Source of the DNA: Xylophilus ampelinus
GTDB lineage: Bacteria > Pseudomonadota > Gammaproteobacteria > Burkholderiales > Burkholderiaceae_C
Reading direction: 5' to 3'
Length of the DNA: 64,000 nt
Assembly (NCBI RefSeq): GCF_901875635.1
Contig: NZ_CABFMN010000150.1
Coordinates: 66,666-130,665 of the forward strand
This document shows, in pieces, positions 1 through 9,395 of the stretch (the stretch's first letter is position 1; every line of letters starts with the position of its first letter). The notes under the pieces are model-generated. The model saw only the letters and a program-made list of their open reading frames with translations. It was not told the DNA's origin and made no database searches. Both the position numbers and the translations under genes were made by a program.

Positions 1-1
1 G

Positions 2-850
2 CGCTACGACCGCGTCGACGCGCTCATGGAGCTGCTGCGCACCCAGCTCCAGGCGCTGGGGTTGCCGCTGCACTCGCTGGAGATCGAGTTCGGCCCGAGC
101 CAGTTCGAGCTGGTGTTCGGCCCCACGGCGGGCATGGCGCCTGCCGACACGATGGTGCTGCTGCGCAGCGCGATCAAGCAGATCTGCCAGCGCCATGGCT
201 ACCACGCCACCTTCATGTGCCGTCCGCGCATTCCGAGCGTCATGTCCAGCGGCTGGCACCTGCACCAGTCCCTGCGCCACGCGAAGGGCGGCGACAACGC
301 CTTCATGCCCGAGGCCACCGGCGACGAGGCACCCGCGCTGAGTCCGCTGGGCATGCACTACCTGGCCGGCCTGAAGGCCCACGCCCGCGGTGCCGCGGCG
401 CTGGCGAGCCCGACGCTCAACGGCTACCGGCGCTACCGGCCGTTCTCGCTCGCGCCCGATCGCGCCATCTGGGCGCAGGACAACCGCGGGGCCATGCTGC
501 GGGTGCTCGGCGCGCCGGGCGACGAGGCGTCGCGCATCGAGAACCGGATCGGCGAGCCGACGGCCAATCCCTACCTTTACCTCGCGTCGCAGATCGTCTC
601 GGGCCTGGACGGTGTCGAGCGCGGGCTGGATCCCGGCCCGTCGGCAGACGCACCCTACGAGACGCCGGCCGAGGAACTGCCCCGCACGCTCGATGCCGCG
701 CTGGCCGCCTTGCAGGCGGACGCCGCGCTCGTCGATGGGCTGGGAAAGGACTTCGTCGACTACTACTGCCACATCAAGCAGGCCGAGATCGCGCGCTTCA
801 ACCTCGAAGTCACCGAGTGGGAGCACCGCGAGTACTTCGACATGTTCTGA
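2..850 (+). CDS. Glutamine-synthetase-like ligase, 3' part (5' end outside window)
   Basis: The reading frame is open to the window edge, so the start lies upstream; about 282 residues are visible. It holds the C-terminal catalytic half of the glutamine synthetase fold: a metal-binding EIEFGPSQFE stretch, GWHLHQSL (equivalent of the GS HxHxS motif), an NRGAMLRV arginine segment, RIENRIGEPTANPYLYLA, and the family-typical ending VTEWEHREYFDMF. GS-like enzymes outside nitrogen assimilation form gamma-glutamyl amides of amines or polyamines. It sits 25 bp before a P450-type ferredoxin and its reductase. That suggests activation of an amine substrate (inference) rather than housekeeping GlnA, but the substrate cannot be read from the sequence. 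Confidence 0.85.
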   Translation, partial: RYDRVDALMELLRTQLQALGLPLHSLEIEFGPSQFELVFGPTAGMAPADTMVLLRSAIKQICQRHGYHATFMCRPRIPSVMSSGWHLHQSLRHAKGGDNAFMPEATGDEAPALSPLGMHYLAGLKAHARGAAALASPTLNGYRRYRPFSLAPDRAIWAQDNRGAMLRVLGAPGDEASRIENRIGEPTANPYLYLASQIVSGLDGVERGLDPGPSADAPYETPAEELPRTLDAALAALQADAALVDGLGKDFVDYYCHIKQAEIARFNLEVTEWEHREYFDMF

Positions 851-875
851 CCGCCGACGACATCCCGAGAGTCAA

Positions 876-1199
876 ATGCCCACGATCCACTACATCCTCA
901 AGGACGGCAACACCCGCAGCGTCGAGGCCAAGCCCGGCGCCAGCGTGATGGAGACCGCCATCCAGCACAACATCCGCGGCATCGACGCCGAATGCGGCGG
1001 CAGTTGCTCCTGCGCGACCTGCCACGTCTACGTCGACGAGGCCTTCCTGGGTCGACTCACGCCGCCGGACGAGATGGAGGACGAACTGCTGGACGGCACG
1101 GCCAGTGAACGTGCGCCCAACAGCCGGCTCAGCTGCCAGATCCCGGTGACGGCGGAACTCGACGGCCTCACCGTGCGCGTGCCGGAGACTCAGGTCTGA
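876..1199 (+). CDS. [2Fe-2S] ferredoxin, putidaredoxin/adrenodoxin type
   Basis: 107 residues. The cluster ligands are in the vertebrate/P450-type spacing C-x5-C-x2-C (ECGGSCSCATCHVY, about residues 38-51) with the fourth cysteine in NSRLSCQI. It carries electrons from an FAD reductase to an oxygenase, usually a cytochrome P450. The GS-like gene ends 25 bp upstream and the reductase start overlaps the stop codon (TGATG), so the three genes are co-transcribed. No P450 or Rieske oxygenase is in the window; the partner oxygenase probably lies just upstream (inference). ATG 876 gives the family-typical N-terminus MPTIHYI. An extra cysteine sits between the first two ligands. Confidence 0.93.
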   Translation: MPTIHYILKDGNTRSVEAKPGASVMETAIQHNIRGIDAECGGSCSCATCHVYVDEAFLGRLTPPDEMEDELLDGTASERAPNSRLSCQIPVTAELDGLTVRVPETQV

Positions 1200-2449
1200 T
1201 GGCCGATGCGCTGGTCATCGTCGGTGCGTCCTATGCGGGGGTGCAGCTCGCGGCCTCTGCGCGGGAGCTGGGCTTCGAGGCGCCCATCGTGCTGCTCGGC
1301 GACGAGCGCCACGCGCCGTACCAGCGGCCGCCGCTGTCCAAGGGACTGCTGAGCGGCAAGACCGCCGCCGACCAGCTCGCGCTGCGCGGCCCGGACTTCT
1401 ATGCCCAGCAGGGGATCGACCTGCGCCTGGGCACAAGGGCCACGGCCGTCGATCTCTCGTCGCAGCGTGTGCACCTGGCCGACGGCAGCGAACTGGACTA
1501 CGGCTGGCTCGCCTTCGCCACCGGCGCGCGCTGCCGGCCGCTGGCCGTGCCCGGCGCCGATCTCCAGGGCGTGCACGAGTTGCGCACGCTGGACGATGCG
1601 ATCGCCGTGCAGGCGGCGCTGGGCCGCAGCCGGCGCGCCTGCGTGATCGGCGGCGGTTTCATCGGGCTGGAAGTCGCGGCGGCGCTGACGGCGGCGGGCG
1701 CGAGCGTCACCGTGGTCGAGGGTCAGCCGCGCCTGCTCGCACGCAGCTTTCCCACCCTCATGTCCGACTACGTCGCGGACGCGCATCGCGCACGCGGTGT
1801 CGCGCTGGAGCTGGGGCGGGGCGTGGTCGCCCTGGTGGGCGACGCCCAGGGCCATGTGGCGTCGGTGCTGCTGGACGATGGCCGCCAGCTCGAGTGCGAC
1901 CTGGTGGTGCTGGGCATCGGTGTGCTGCCCAATGTGGAACTGGCCCAGGCGGCGGGCATCGCATGCGACGGCGGCATCCTCGTCGACGCGCTGGGTCGCA
2001 CCAGTGCCCCCAACGTGCTGGCGGCCGGCGACGTCGCCAACATGGCGCTGTCGTCCGCCGCGGCCCCCGGCACGGTGCGCATGCGGCTGGAATCCATCCA
2101 GGCTGCCAACGACGGCGCGCGCGCGGCGGCGTCGGCGCTGGTCGGCCAGCCCCAGCCGCTGACGGCCGTGCCCTGGTTCTGGAGCGACCAGCACGACCTG
2201 AAGTTCCAGATGGCGGGGCTGCCCGCGCCCGGGGATCAGGCCGTGCTGCGCGGCACGCTCGCCGACCACCGCTTCACCTTGTTCTACCTGCGCGAGGGCC
2301 GCGTCGCCGCAGCCCACTCGGTCAACCGTCCGGCCGAGCACATGCTGGCCCGCAAGCTGATCGCCCAGGGCGCTGCCATCCCCGTCGAGGTGCTGGCCGA
2401 TCCGGCCAGCGACCTCAAGCCTTTTTCCATTCCCCGGCCTGCGGGCTGA
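1199..2449 (+). CDS. FAD-dependent ferredoxin reductase (putidaredoxin/rhodocoxin reductase family)
   Basis: 416 residues, about normal for the family. It has an N-terminal FAD Rossmann motif (VIVGASYAGVQLA), the family signature PYQRPPLSKGLL near residue 42, a second NAD(P)H dinucleotide motif VIGGGFIGLEVAAAL near residue 150, and the FAD-binding VLAAGDVAN segment. It passes NAD(P)H electrons to the adjacent [2Fe-2S] ferredoxin. The start codon overlaps the ferredoxin stop (TGATG), implying translational coupling. The C-terminal dimerisation domain is complete. Reductase and ferredoxin together form a standard two-component electron chain for an oxygenase not seen here. Confidence 0.93.
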   Translation: MADALVIVGASYAGVQLAASARELGFEAPIVLLGDERHAPYQRPPLSKGLLSGKTAADQLALRGPDFYAQQGIDLRLGTRATAVDLSSQRVHLADGSELDYGWLAFATGARCRPLAVPGADLQGVHELRTLDDAIAVQAALGRSRRACVIGGGFIGLEVAAALTAAGASVTVVEGQPRLLARSFPTLMSDYVADAHRARGVALELGRGVVALVGDAQGHVASVLLDDGRQLECDLVVLGIGVLPNVELAQAAGIACDGGILVDALGRTSAPNVLAAGDVANMALSSAAAPGTVRMRLESIQAANDGARAAASALVGQPQPLTAVPWFWSDQHDLKFQMAGLPAPGDQAVLRGTLADHRFTLFYLREGRVAAAHSVNRPAEHMLARKLIAQGAAIPVEVLADPASDLKPFSIPRPAG

Positions 2450-2471
2450 GTTCTTCCCACGGAGTTCCACG

Positions 2472-3650
2472 ATGAAGATGACCAAACGTACTCTCCTCGC
2501 CGTCGCGGCGCTGGCCTGCGTTGCCGGCGCGGCGCACGCCCAGGACGCCCTCAAGATCGGCCTGATCGGCACCTATTCCGGCCCGTACGCCGACTACGGG
2601 CGCCAGTTCGACGCCGGCGTCGCGCTGTACCTCAAGGAGCACGGCAACAAGATCGCCGGCCGAACGGTCGAAGTCATCAAGAAGGACACGGCCGGGCCCG
2701 CCCCGGATGCCGCCAAGCGCATCGCGCAGGAACTGGTCGTGCGCGACAAGGTGCAGATCCTGACCGGCCTGGACTTCAGCCCCAACGCGTACGCGGTCGC
2801 GGCGGTCGCGACGCAGGCCAAGATTCCCACGGTGGTCATGAACGCCTCGTCCTCGGCCATCACGACCAGCTCGCCCTATGTCGCGCGGCTGTCGTTCACG
2901 GTGCAGCAGGTGTCCGACCCGATGGCGCGCTGGATGCTGCGCAACGGCACCAAGGAAGCCTACGTGGTCGTGGCCGACTACGCCTCGGGCACGGACGCGC
3001 TGACGGCCTTCAAGAAGGCCTTCGAGGGCGGCGGCGGCAAGGTCGTCGGCGAACTGCGCACGCCGATGAACAACCCGGACTTCTCGGCCTACGTGCAGCG
3101 CATCAAGGACGCCAAGCCGCAGTCCGTGTTCTTCTTCTTCCCCTCGGGCGTGATGCCGCCCGCCTTCCTGAAGGTGTGGAAGGAGCGCGGCATGGACGAG
3201 GCCGGCATCAAGCTCTACGCCACCGGCGAGGCCACCGACGACAGCTACCTCGACGCCACCGGCGACGTGGCCCTGGGCCTGGTCACCAGCCACCACTATT
3301 CCTATGCCCATCCCTCGGCCAAGAACCAGAAGTTCGTGAAGGACTTCGAGGCGCAGTTCGGCACCGGCCTGCGTCCGAGCTACTTTGCCGTGACGGCCTA
3401 CGACGCCATGGCCGCCATCGACCTGGCCCTCAAGAAGACCGGTGGCAATGCGGATGGCGACAAGGTGATGGACGCCCTCAAGGGTCTCGCCTTCGAGAGC
3501 CCGCGCGGCCCGATCGAGATCGATGCCGCCACGCGCGACATCGTGCAGACGGTCTACATCCGCAAGACCGAGAAGGTCAACGGCAAGCTGGTCAACGTGG
3601 AGTTCGACAAGTTCGACCGCGTCAAGGACCCGGCCAAGGAAGCCAAGTGA
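2472..3650 (+). CDS. Branched-chain amino acid-type ABC transporter, substrate-binding protein
   Basis: 392 residues with a Sec signal peptide (KRTLLAVAALACVAGAAHAQD, cleavage after AHA) and a Leu/Ile/Val-binding type I periplasmic fold beginning ALKIGLIGTYSGPYADYG. It is the first gene of a complete livJHMGF-type set continuing to 7080. It lies 22 bp after the ferredoxin reductase, so the importer probably belongs to the same operon. In this family the ligand varies (amino acids, amides, urea, aromatic acids). The linkage to GS-like and redox genes suggests it delivers the substrate of that pathway (inference). Confidence 0.92.
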   Translation: MKMTKRTLLAVAALACVAGAAHAQDALKIGLIGTYSGPYADYGRQFDAGVALYLKEHGNKIAGRTVEVIKKDTAGPAPDAAKRIAQELVVRDKVQILTGLDFSPNAYAVAAVATQAKIPTVVMNASSSAITTSSPYVARLSFTVQQVSDPMARWMLRNGTKEAYVVVADYASGTDALTAFKKAFEGGGGKVVGELRTPMNNPDFSAYVQRIKDAKPQSVFFFFPSGVMPPAFLKVWKERGMDEAGIKLYATGEATDDSYLDATGDVALGLVTSHHYSYAHPSAKNQKFVKDFEAQFGTGLRPSYFAVTAYDAMAAIDLALKKTGGNADGDKVMDALKGLAFESPRGPIEIDAATRDIVQTVYIRKTEKVNGKLVNVEFDKFDRVKDPAKEAK

Positions 3651-3725
3651 CGCTTGCGCCCACCGGGCGCTGACTCCGGCACGGGGCTCACGCCAGGGCG
3701 CCCCGTGCCTCGCATCGGGAATCCA

Positions 3726-4586
3726 ATGGGAATCGTCCTTTTCGACGGGGTGGCCTACGGCATGCTCCTGTTCCTCATGGCGGTGGGCCTGTCCATCACC
3801 ATGGGCTTGATGAACTTCGTCAACCTCGCGCACGGCAGTTTCGCGGTGGTGGGCGGGTACGCGGCGGCGGTGCTCATGAACCGGCTGGGCGTGCCGTACG
3901 GGCTGGCGCTGGTCGCGGCCTTCGTGGCCGCGGCGCTGCTGGGCGCCGTGCTCGAGGTCGTGTTCTACCGCCGGCTGTACCGTGCGCATCCGCTGGACCA
4001 GGTGCTGCTGTCGATCGGCGTGGTGTTCGTGTCGATCGCCGTGCTGACCTACTTCTTCGGGCCGACCATGTTGCCCTTCCACCTGCCCGCCGCCCTGCAG
4101 GGGCAGTTCTCCTTCGCGGGCGTGGAACTGGGCCGCTACAGGCTGTTCCTCATCGTCTGCGGCGTGGCGACGCTGGTCCTGCTGCTGCAGCTGATGAACC
4201 GCACGCGCTACGGCGCGATGGTGCGCGCGGCCGTGGACAACCAGCGCGTGGCAGGCGGCACGGGCATCCACGTGCAGCGGCTGTTCTTCCTCACCTTCTC
4301 GCTGGGCTGCGGGCTGGCGGGCCTGGGCGGCGCGCTGAGCCTGGGCATGCTGGGTCTGGAGCCCTCGTTCCCGCTCAAGTACCTGGTGTACTTCCTGATC
4401 GTGGTCTGCGTGGGCGGGGCCGGCACCGTCACCGGGCCCTTCATCGCCGCGTTGCTGGTCGGCATCGTCGACGTGGCCGGCAAGTACTACCTGCCCGAGG
4501 CCGGCGTCTTCCTGATCTACGTCTTCATGATCGGGATGCTGCTGCTGCGCCCCAACGGCATCGTTCCCAAGAAGGGTCTCGCATGA
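3726..4586 (+). CDS. livH: Branched-chain amino acid-type ABC transporter permease (LivH type)
   Basis: 286 residues from ATG 3726 (GGGA Shine-Dalgarno five bases upstream). An in-frame upstream extension to 3654 reads as non-family sequence and is rejected. The protein is hydrophobic throughout, with about eight membrane segments. It has the LivH-typical opening GVAYGMLLFLMAVGLSITMG followed by MNFVNLAHG, and GTVTGPFIAALLVG near the end. It forms the inner-membrane channel with the next gene, whose ATG overlaps this stop by four bases (ATGA). The 75-bp gap from the binding-protein gene contains no clear terminator, so the operon continues. Confidence 0.92.
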   Translation: MGIVLFDGVAYGMLLFLMAVGLSITMGLMNFVNLAHGSFAVVGGYAAAVLMNRLGVPYGLALVAAFVAAALLGAVLEVVFYRRLYRAHPLDQVLLSIGVVFVSIAVLTYFFGPTMLPFHLPAALQGQFSFAGVELGRYRLFLIVCGVATLVLLLQLMNRTRYGAMVRAAVDNQRVAGGTGIHVQRLFFLTFSLGCGLAGLGGALSLGMLGLEPSFPLKYLVYFLIVVCVGGAGTVTGPFIAALLVGIVDVAGKYYLPEAGVFLIYVFMIGMLLLRPNGIVPKKGLA

Positions 4587-5548
4587 AGGCCATCACCCTC
4601 TCGCCGGGCCAGTTGCGCGCGGCCGAAATCGCGTTCTGGCTGCTGCTGGCCTGCAGCTACTTCATCGCGCCCAACCACCTCACGCTGCTCAGCCAGATTC
4701 TGATCTTCGGCCTCTTCGCCGTGGCGCTGGACATGGCGCTGGGCTATGCCGGCATCCTGACCGTGGGCCATGCGGCCTTCTTCGGCGCGGGCGCGTACAC
4801 CGCAGGGCTGCTGGCCAAGCATGGCTGGGGCGAGCCCTTCAGCGGGCTGCTGGCCGCACTGGTCGTGGCCGGCGTGCTGGGCTATGCGCTGAGCTATCTC
4901 ATCGTGCGCGGCGCCGACCTCACGCGGCTGATGATCACCATCGGCGTGTGCGTGCTGCTGGCCGAACTGGCCAACCGGCTCTCGGGCATCACGGGCGGCA
5001 CCGACGGCCTGCAGGGCATGGAGGTGAAACCGGTCCTCGGCCTGTTCGCGTTCGACCTCTTCGGCAAGACCGCCTTCGTCTATGCCTTCGCCGTCGTGCT
5101 GGCCATGTTCCTGCTCGTGCGGCTGGTGCTGCGCTCGCCCTTCGGCCTGGCGCTGCGCGGCATCCATGACAACCGCAAGCGGATGCTGGCCATCGGCGCG
5201 CCGGTGGAAGCGCGGCTGCGCATGGCCTACGCCTTCTCGGCAGCGGTGGCCGGCGTGGCGGGCGCGCTCCTGGCGCAGACTACGCAGTTCGTGGGCATCG
5301 AGTCCATCGGCTTTAACCGTTCGGCCGAGATCCTGATCATCCTGGTGCTGGGCGGCACGGGCCGGCTGTACGGCGGCCTGGTCGGCGCGATCGTCTACAT
5401 GCTGGTGCACGACTGGTTCGCCGACATGAATCCGGAGTACTGGATGTTCTGGCTCGGCATCTTCCTGATCGCGGCCGTGATGCTGGGCCGGGGCGGCATC
5501 ATGGGCGCGCTGTCGCGCCGCATCCGCACGAGGGAGCAGGCACGATGA
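4583..5548 (+). CDS. livM: Branched-chain amino acid-type ABC transporter permease (LivM type)
   Basis: 321 residues, multi-spanning, with LivM hallmarks: FAVALDMALGYAGILTVGHAAFFGAGAYTAG in the first third and the cytoplasmic coupling segment SPFGLALRGIHDNRKRMLAIG. It overlaps livH by four bases. The end overlaps the ATG of a 20-codon micro-ORF (5545), which itself overlaps the livG start. It pairs with LivH as the heterodimeric translocation channel. Confidence 0.92.
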   Translation: MKAITLSPGQLRAAEIAFWLLLACSYFIAPNHLTLLSQILIFGLFAVALDMALGYAGILTVGHAAFFGAGAYTAGLLAKHGWGEPFSGLLAALVVAGVLGYALSYLIVRGADLTRLMITIGVCVLLAELANRLSGITGGTDGLQGMEVKPVLGLFAFDLFGKTAFVYAFAVVLAMFLLVRLVLRSPFGLALRGIHDNRKRMLAIGAPVEARLRMAYAFSAAVAGVAGALLAQTTQFVGIESIGFNRSAEILIILVLGGTGRLYGGLVGAIVYMLVHDWFADMNPEYWMFWLGIFLIAAVMLGRGGIMGALSRRIRTREQAR

Positions 5549-5603
5549 GCGCCGTGACCCAACACGGCGTCCGTAGCGCATGCCGCAGGGCGGGGAGGGC
5601 GTC

Positions 5604-5607
<4 letters not shown>
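5545..5607 (+). CDS. Possible 20-aa translational-coupling micro-ORF between livM and livG
   Basis: The frame reads ATG 5545 to TGA 5605-5607 and encodes MSAVTQHGVRSACRRAGRAS. Its start overlaps the livM stop (ATGA) and its stop overlaps the livG start (ATGA). It thus bridges the 55-bp gap without leaving the ribosome path. The livG Shine-Dalgarno (GGGGAGGG) lies inside it. The peptide resembles nothing I recognise; it is more likely a coupling device than a functional peptide. It could also be chance, because a frame this short survives easily at this base composition. Confidence 0.3.
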
Positions 5608-6369
<762 letters not shown>

Positions 6370-6377
<8 letters not shown>

Positions 6378-7080
6378 ACTGCTGGCCTTCGATGCCGTCA
6401 CCGCCGGCTACGGCAACGCGGTCGTGCTCGACCGCCTCGGCTTCGCACTGCAGGCCGGCGAAAGCCTGGCCATCCTAGGGCGCAACGGCGTGGGCAAGAC
6501 CACCACGCTCGAGACGCTGATGGGCAACACCCGGGTCACGGGCGGCACGGTCCGCTGGCGAGGCCAGGACATCACCCGTCTGCCTGCACACCAGCGCGTG
6601 CGCTCCGGGCTGGGCTGGGTGCCGCAGGAGCGCGAGGTGTTTCCCTCGCTGACCGTGGAAGAGAACCTGGGCGTGGTTGCCCGGCCAGGGGCGTGGAACC
6701 TCGACCGTGTCTACGGCCTGTTCCCGCGCCTGAAGGAACGCCGCGCCAACTACGGCAACCAGCTCTCGGGCGGCGAACAGCAGATGCTGGCCATCGGCCG
6801 TGCCCTGATGACCAACCCCACGCTGCTGCTGCTCGACGAGCCCATGGAGGGCCTGGCGCCCATCATCGTGGAAGAGCTCGCGCGGGCCATTCGCCGCCTG
6901 TGCGAGAGCGAGGGGCTGGCCTCCATCGTGGTCGAGCAGCACCCCGTGCTGGCGCTGGAGATGACGCACCAGGCGATCGTGCTGGAGCGCGGCACGGTGG
7001 TGCATGCCGGCTCCAGCGCAGCGCTGGCCTCGGACCCGGAGCGGCTGGACCGGCTGTTGGGCGTGGGCATGCCTGCCTGA
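6370..7080 (+). CDS. livF: Branched-chain amino acid-type ABC transporter ATPase (LivF type)
   Basis: 236 residues, normal LivF length. Walker A is GRNGVGKTT, the signature is LSGGEQQMLAIGRAL, Walker B is LLLLDEPMEGLAP, and the H-loop is VVEQHPVLALEM. LivF-specific features such as WVPQEREVFPSLTVEENL are present. It overlaps the livG end by eight bases. The operon probably ends here; 114 bp without a gene follow, holding only a short GGCCC-AACG-GGCC hairpin that lacks a T-run. Confidence 0.93.
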
Positions 7081-7194
7081 GCAGCGTACGACCCGACCCG
7101 CGCTCGGCGCGGCACTTCCAACTTTGCGACAGGACGACAGGCCCAACGGGCCATTCAGGGCAGCAATCGCTTCATCCAACAAGGACACACCGAC

Positions 7195-8946
7195 ATGAAG
7201 ACCAACGCCTCCCATTCATCCGCTCGCTCGATCGACACCACGAGCTCCCGCGGTCGCCCGCTCGCGGTCGCCGGGCTAGCGATGGCCGCGGGACTGCTCG
7301 CGGTCGGCTGCGCGCATCGCACCGCCACGCCTCCCGACGTCGCCTACGTGAACGGCCGGATCGTCACGGCCGACAGGAGCTTCTCGGTCGCCCAGGCCGT
7401 GGCGATCAAGGACGGGGCCTTCGTGGCGGTCGGCAGCGACGAGCGCATCCGGCAACTGATCGCCCCGCAGACGCGGGTGGTCGATCTGCAGGGACGCACC
7501 GTCGTGCCGGGCCTGATGGATGCACACACGCACATGGACGGCGCGGGCACCGTCGAGACCACCGCCCAGGTAATCCGCGCGCGGACCGTGGCCGAGGCGC
7601 AGGCCATCATCGGCGACTTCATTCGCACCAAGTCCATCCCCGCGGGCCAGTGGGTGCAGACGAGCCGCTGGCACCCGCCATCGCAGCTGAAGGAACAGCG
7701 CTACCTGACGCGCCAGGAACTCGACGCCGTGGCGCCGGACCACCCGGTCTACGTGCAGACGGTCGGCCACTTCGCGATGGCCAACAGCAAGGCGCTCGCC
7801 GCCGCGGGCATCACGCGGGACACACCCGACCCCGTGGGCGGCAAGATCCACCGCGACGCCAATGGCGAGCCGACCGGCGTCGTCGAATCGAGCGCGCTGC
7901 AGCTCGTCGAGAAGATCATTCCGCCACCCAGCTTCGAACAGCGCGTGGCGCAGAACATCGCGGGCCAGCGCGTATACAACCGCTCGGGCATCACCAGCAC
8001 GGTGGTCGCGGGTCTGAACGAAGAGCAGATCAAGGCGTACTACGCCGCGGCCGAGCGCGGCCAGGCCACGGTCCGGGCCGGCATGTTCTGGCTGTTCCCT
8101 GCGGCGGCAGCGCCCGACTTCGAGGCCAGGCTGAAGGCGGCACCGTTCAAGGACGGGCAGGGCAACGACTGGGCCCGGCTGGCGGGCATCAAGCTGGTGT
8201 CCGACGGCGGCATGACCCTCAAATCCGCGTACATCCGCGGCAACTATGCCAACGAACCCAACAACCACGGGATGGTTGCCGTCGATCCCGAGGCCTACGT
8301 GCGCATGGTGCGGGCCGCCAACAGGAACGGCTGGCGCGTCCACACGCACGCCGTGGGTGACGCGGCGGTGGACCTCACGCTGAAGGCCTACGCGGCCGCC
8401 AATGCCGACAGCTCCATCGCGGGCCGGCGCTTCAGCGTCGTGCATGGCAGCCTGGTCGCAGCCGACCAGATCGAGACCGCACGCAGCCTCGACGTGCGCA
8501 TCGATGCCCAGAACGCGTTCCTGTGGGACAAGGCGGGCACCGTCGAGCGCTACATGGGGCCGCTGCTCGCCAACCGTGCGGTGCCCACGCGGCGCCTGCT
8601 CGACGTCCTGGGCATGGAGCGCACCTCCGCCGGCACCGACAACGAGGTCAACCTGCTCAACCCCTTCATCGGCATGTACCTCATGGTGACGCGCAAGGAC
8701 CCGCGCGGCGTGGTCTATGGTGCAGACCAGAAGATCTCGCGGGAGGAGGCGCTTCGCCTGTACACGAACGCGGGGCCCTACCTGACCTTCGAGGAAAAGC
8801 GCAAGGGATCGATCGAGGTCGGCAAGCTGGCCGACATGGTGGTCCTGTCGGCGGACTACCTCAGCGTGCCGGAAGAAAAGATCAAGGACATCGTCGCGAT
8901 GGAAACGATCGTCGGCGGCCGCTCGGTGTACCGCGCTGCGCCCTGA
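7195..8946 (+). CDS. Amidohydrolase family protein (YtcJ-like, metal-dependent), predicted lipoprotein
   Basis: 583 residues. The N-terminus has a long hydrophobic stretch ending LLAVGC at about residue 37, a lipobox-like site, so it is probably an envelope lipoprotein; the first 20 residues are unusually polar. The enzyme domain is a TIM-barrel amidohydrolase of the YtcJ/COG1574 group: VVPGLMDAHTHMDG (HxH metal ligands), LVSDGGMTLKSAY, HTHAVGDAAVD and SAGTDNEVN (catalytic Asp), then a C-terminal beta-sandwich with KLADMVVL. It hydrolyses an amide, carbamate or related bond. It follows the liv operon by 114 bp and may act on the imported compound (inference). Confidence 0.85.
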   Translation: MKTNASHSSARSIDTTSSRGRPLAVAGLAMAAGLLAVGCAHRTATPPDVAYVNGRIVTADRSFSVAQAVAIKDGAFVAVGSDERIRQLIAPQTRVVDLQGRTVVPGLMDAHTHMDGAGTVETTAQVIRARTVAEAQAIIGDFIRTKSIPAGQWVQTSRWHPPSQLKEQRYLTRQELDAVAPDHPVYVQTVGHFAMANSKALAAAGITRDTPDPVGGKIHRDANGEPTGVVESSALQLVEKIIPPPSFEQRVAQNIAGQRVYNRSGITSTVVAGLNEEQIKAYYAAAERGQATVRAGMFWLFPAAAAPDFEARLKAAPFKDGQGNDWARLAGIKLVSDGGMTLKSAYIRGNYANEPNNHGMVAVDPEAYVRMVRAANRNGWRVHTHAVGDAAVDLTLKAYAAANADSSIAGRRFSVVHGSLVAADQIETARSLDVRIDAQNAFLWDKAGTVERYMGPLLANRAVPTRRLLDVLGMERTSAGTDNEVNLLNPFIGMYLMVTRKDPRGVVYGADQKISREEALRLYTNAGPYLTFEEKRKGSIEVGKLADMVVLSADYLSVPEEKIKDIVAMETIVGGRSVYRAAP

Positions 8947-9011
8947 GGTCCTGGCTGGCCAGGGCGGTCGCTCCAGCCTCGAGCCGTGTTTTCCAAAGCC
9001 ATTCGCTTCCC

Positions 9012-9377
9012 ATGCCCCACATCGTCATCGAGTACACCCCCAACCTGAAGGGCCTGCCGCTGGACGCCATGCTGGCCGCCGTGACGCGGCGGCTGGCCGG
9101 CAGCACGGAGGTCACCGACGAGGCGGACCTGAAGGCGAGGGTGGTCTGCGTCGAGGCCTTTCGGGTCGGCCTGGCCGAGTCGGGGCGGGCGTTCATTCAT
9201 GTCACCGTGCGCATCCTGGCCGGCCGCGACGAGAAGGCGAAGAAGGATTTCAGCGATCGGGTCACCGAAGGGATGCTCGAGCACATGCCGCCGCTGCCGC
9301 CGGGCCTGCAGGCCCACCTGAGCGTCGAAGTCGTCGACATGGACCGCGCCAGCTACCGCAAGACGCGCCTGGCCTGA
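9012..9377 (+). CDS. 5-carboxymethyl-2-hydroxymuconate isomerase-like tautomerase
   Basis: 121 residues starting MPHIVIEYTPN; the proline after the initiator Met is the catalytic base of the tautomerase superfamily. The length and the ending match the CHMI branch (HpcD/HpaF type). Those enzymes convert 5-carboxymethyl-2-hydroxymuconate in homoprotocatechuate meta-cleavage. No other hpa gene is adjacent, so a role in that pathway is only possible. It lies 65 bp after the amidohydrolase and is convergent with the LysR gene downstream. Confidence 0.8.
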   Translation: MPHIVIEYTPNLKGLPLDAMLAAVTRRLAGSTEVTDEADLKARVVCVEAFRVGLAESGRAFIHVTVRILAGRDEKAKKDFSDRVTEGMLEHMPPLPPGLQAHLSVEVVDMDRASYRKTRLA

Positions 9378-9395
9378 AGCGCCGCGCCCGGGCCC

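Noticed and set aside
2415..4271. Long minus-strand frame opposite the liv genes, and similar long antisense frames elsewhere
   Set aside because: Such frames are common at high GC because stop codons are rare. Their products are His/Arg/Gln/Ala-rich low-complexity sequences with no motifs and run opposite well-supported genes.
7141..7170. Possible terminator after livF
   Set aside because: The GGCCC-AACG-GGCC stem has no T-run, so it is not a rho-independent terminator by inspection.
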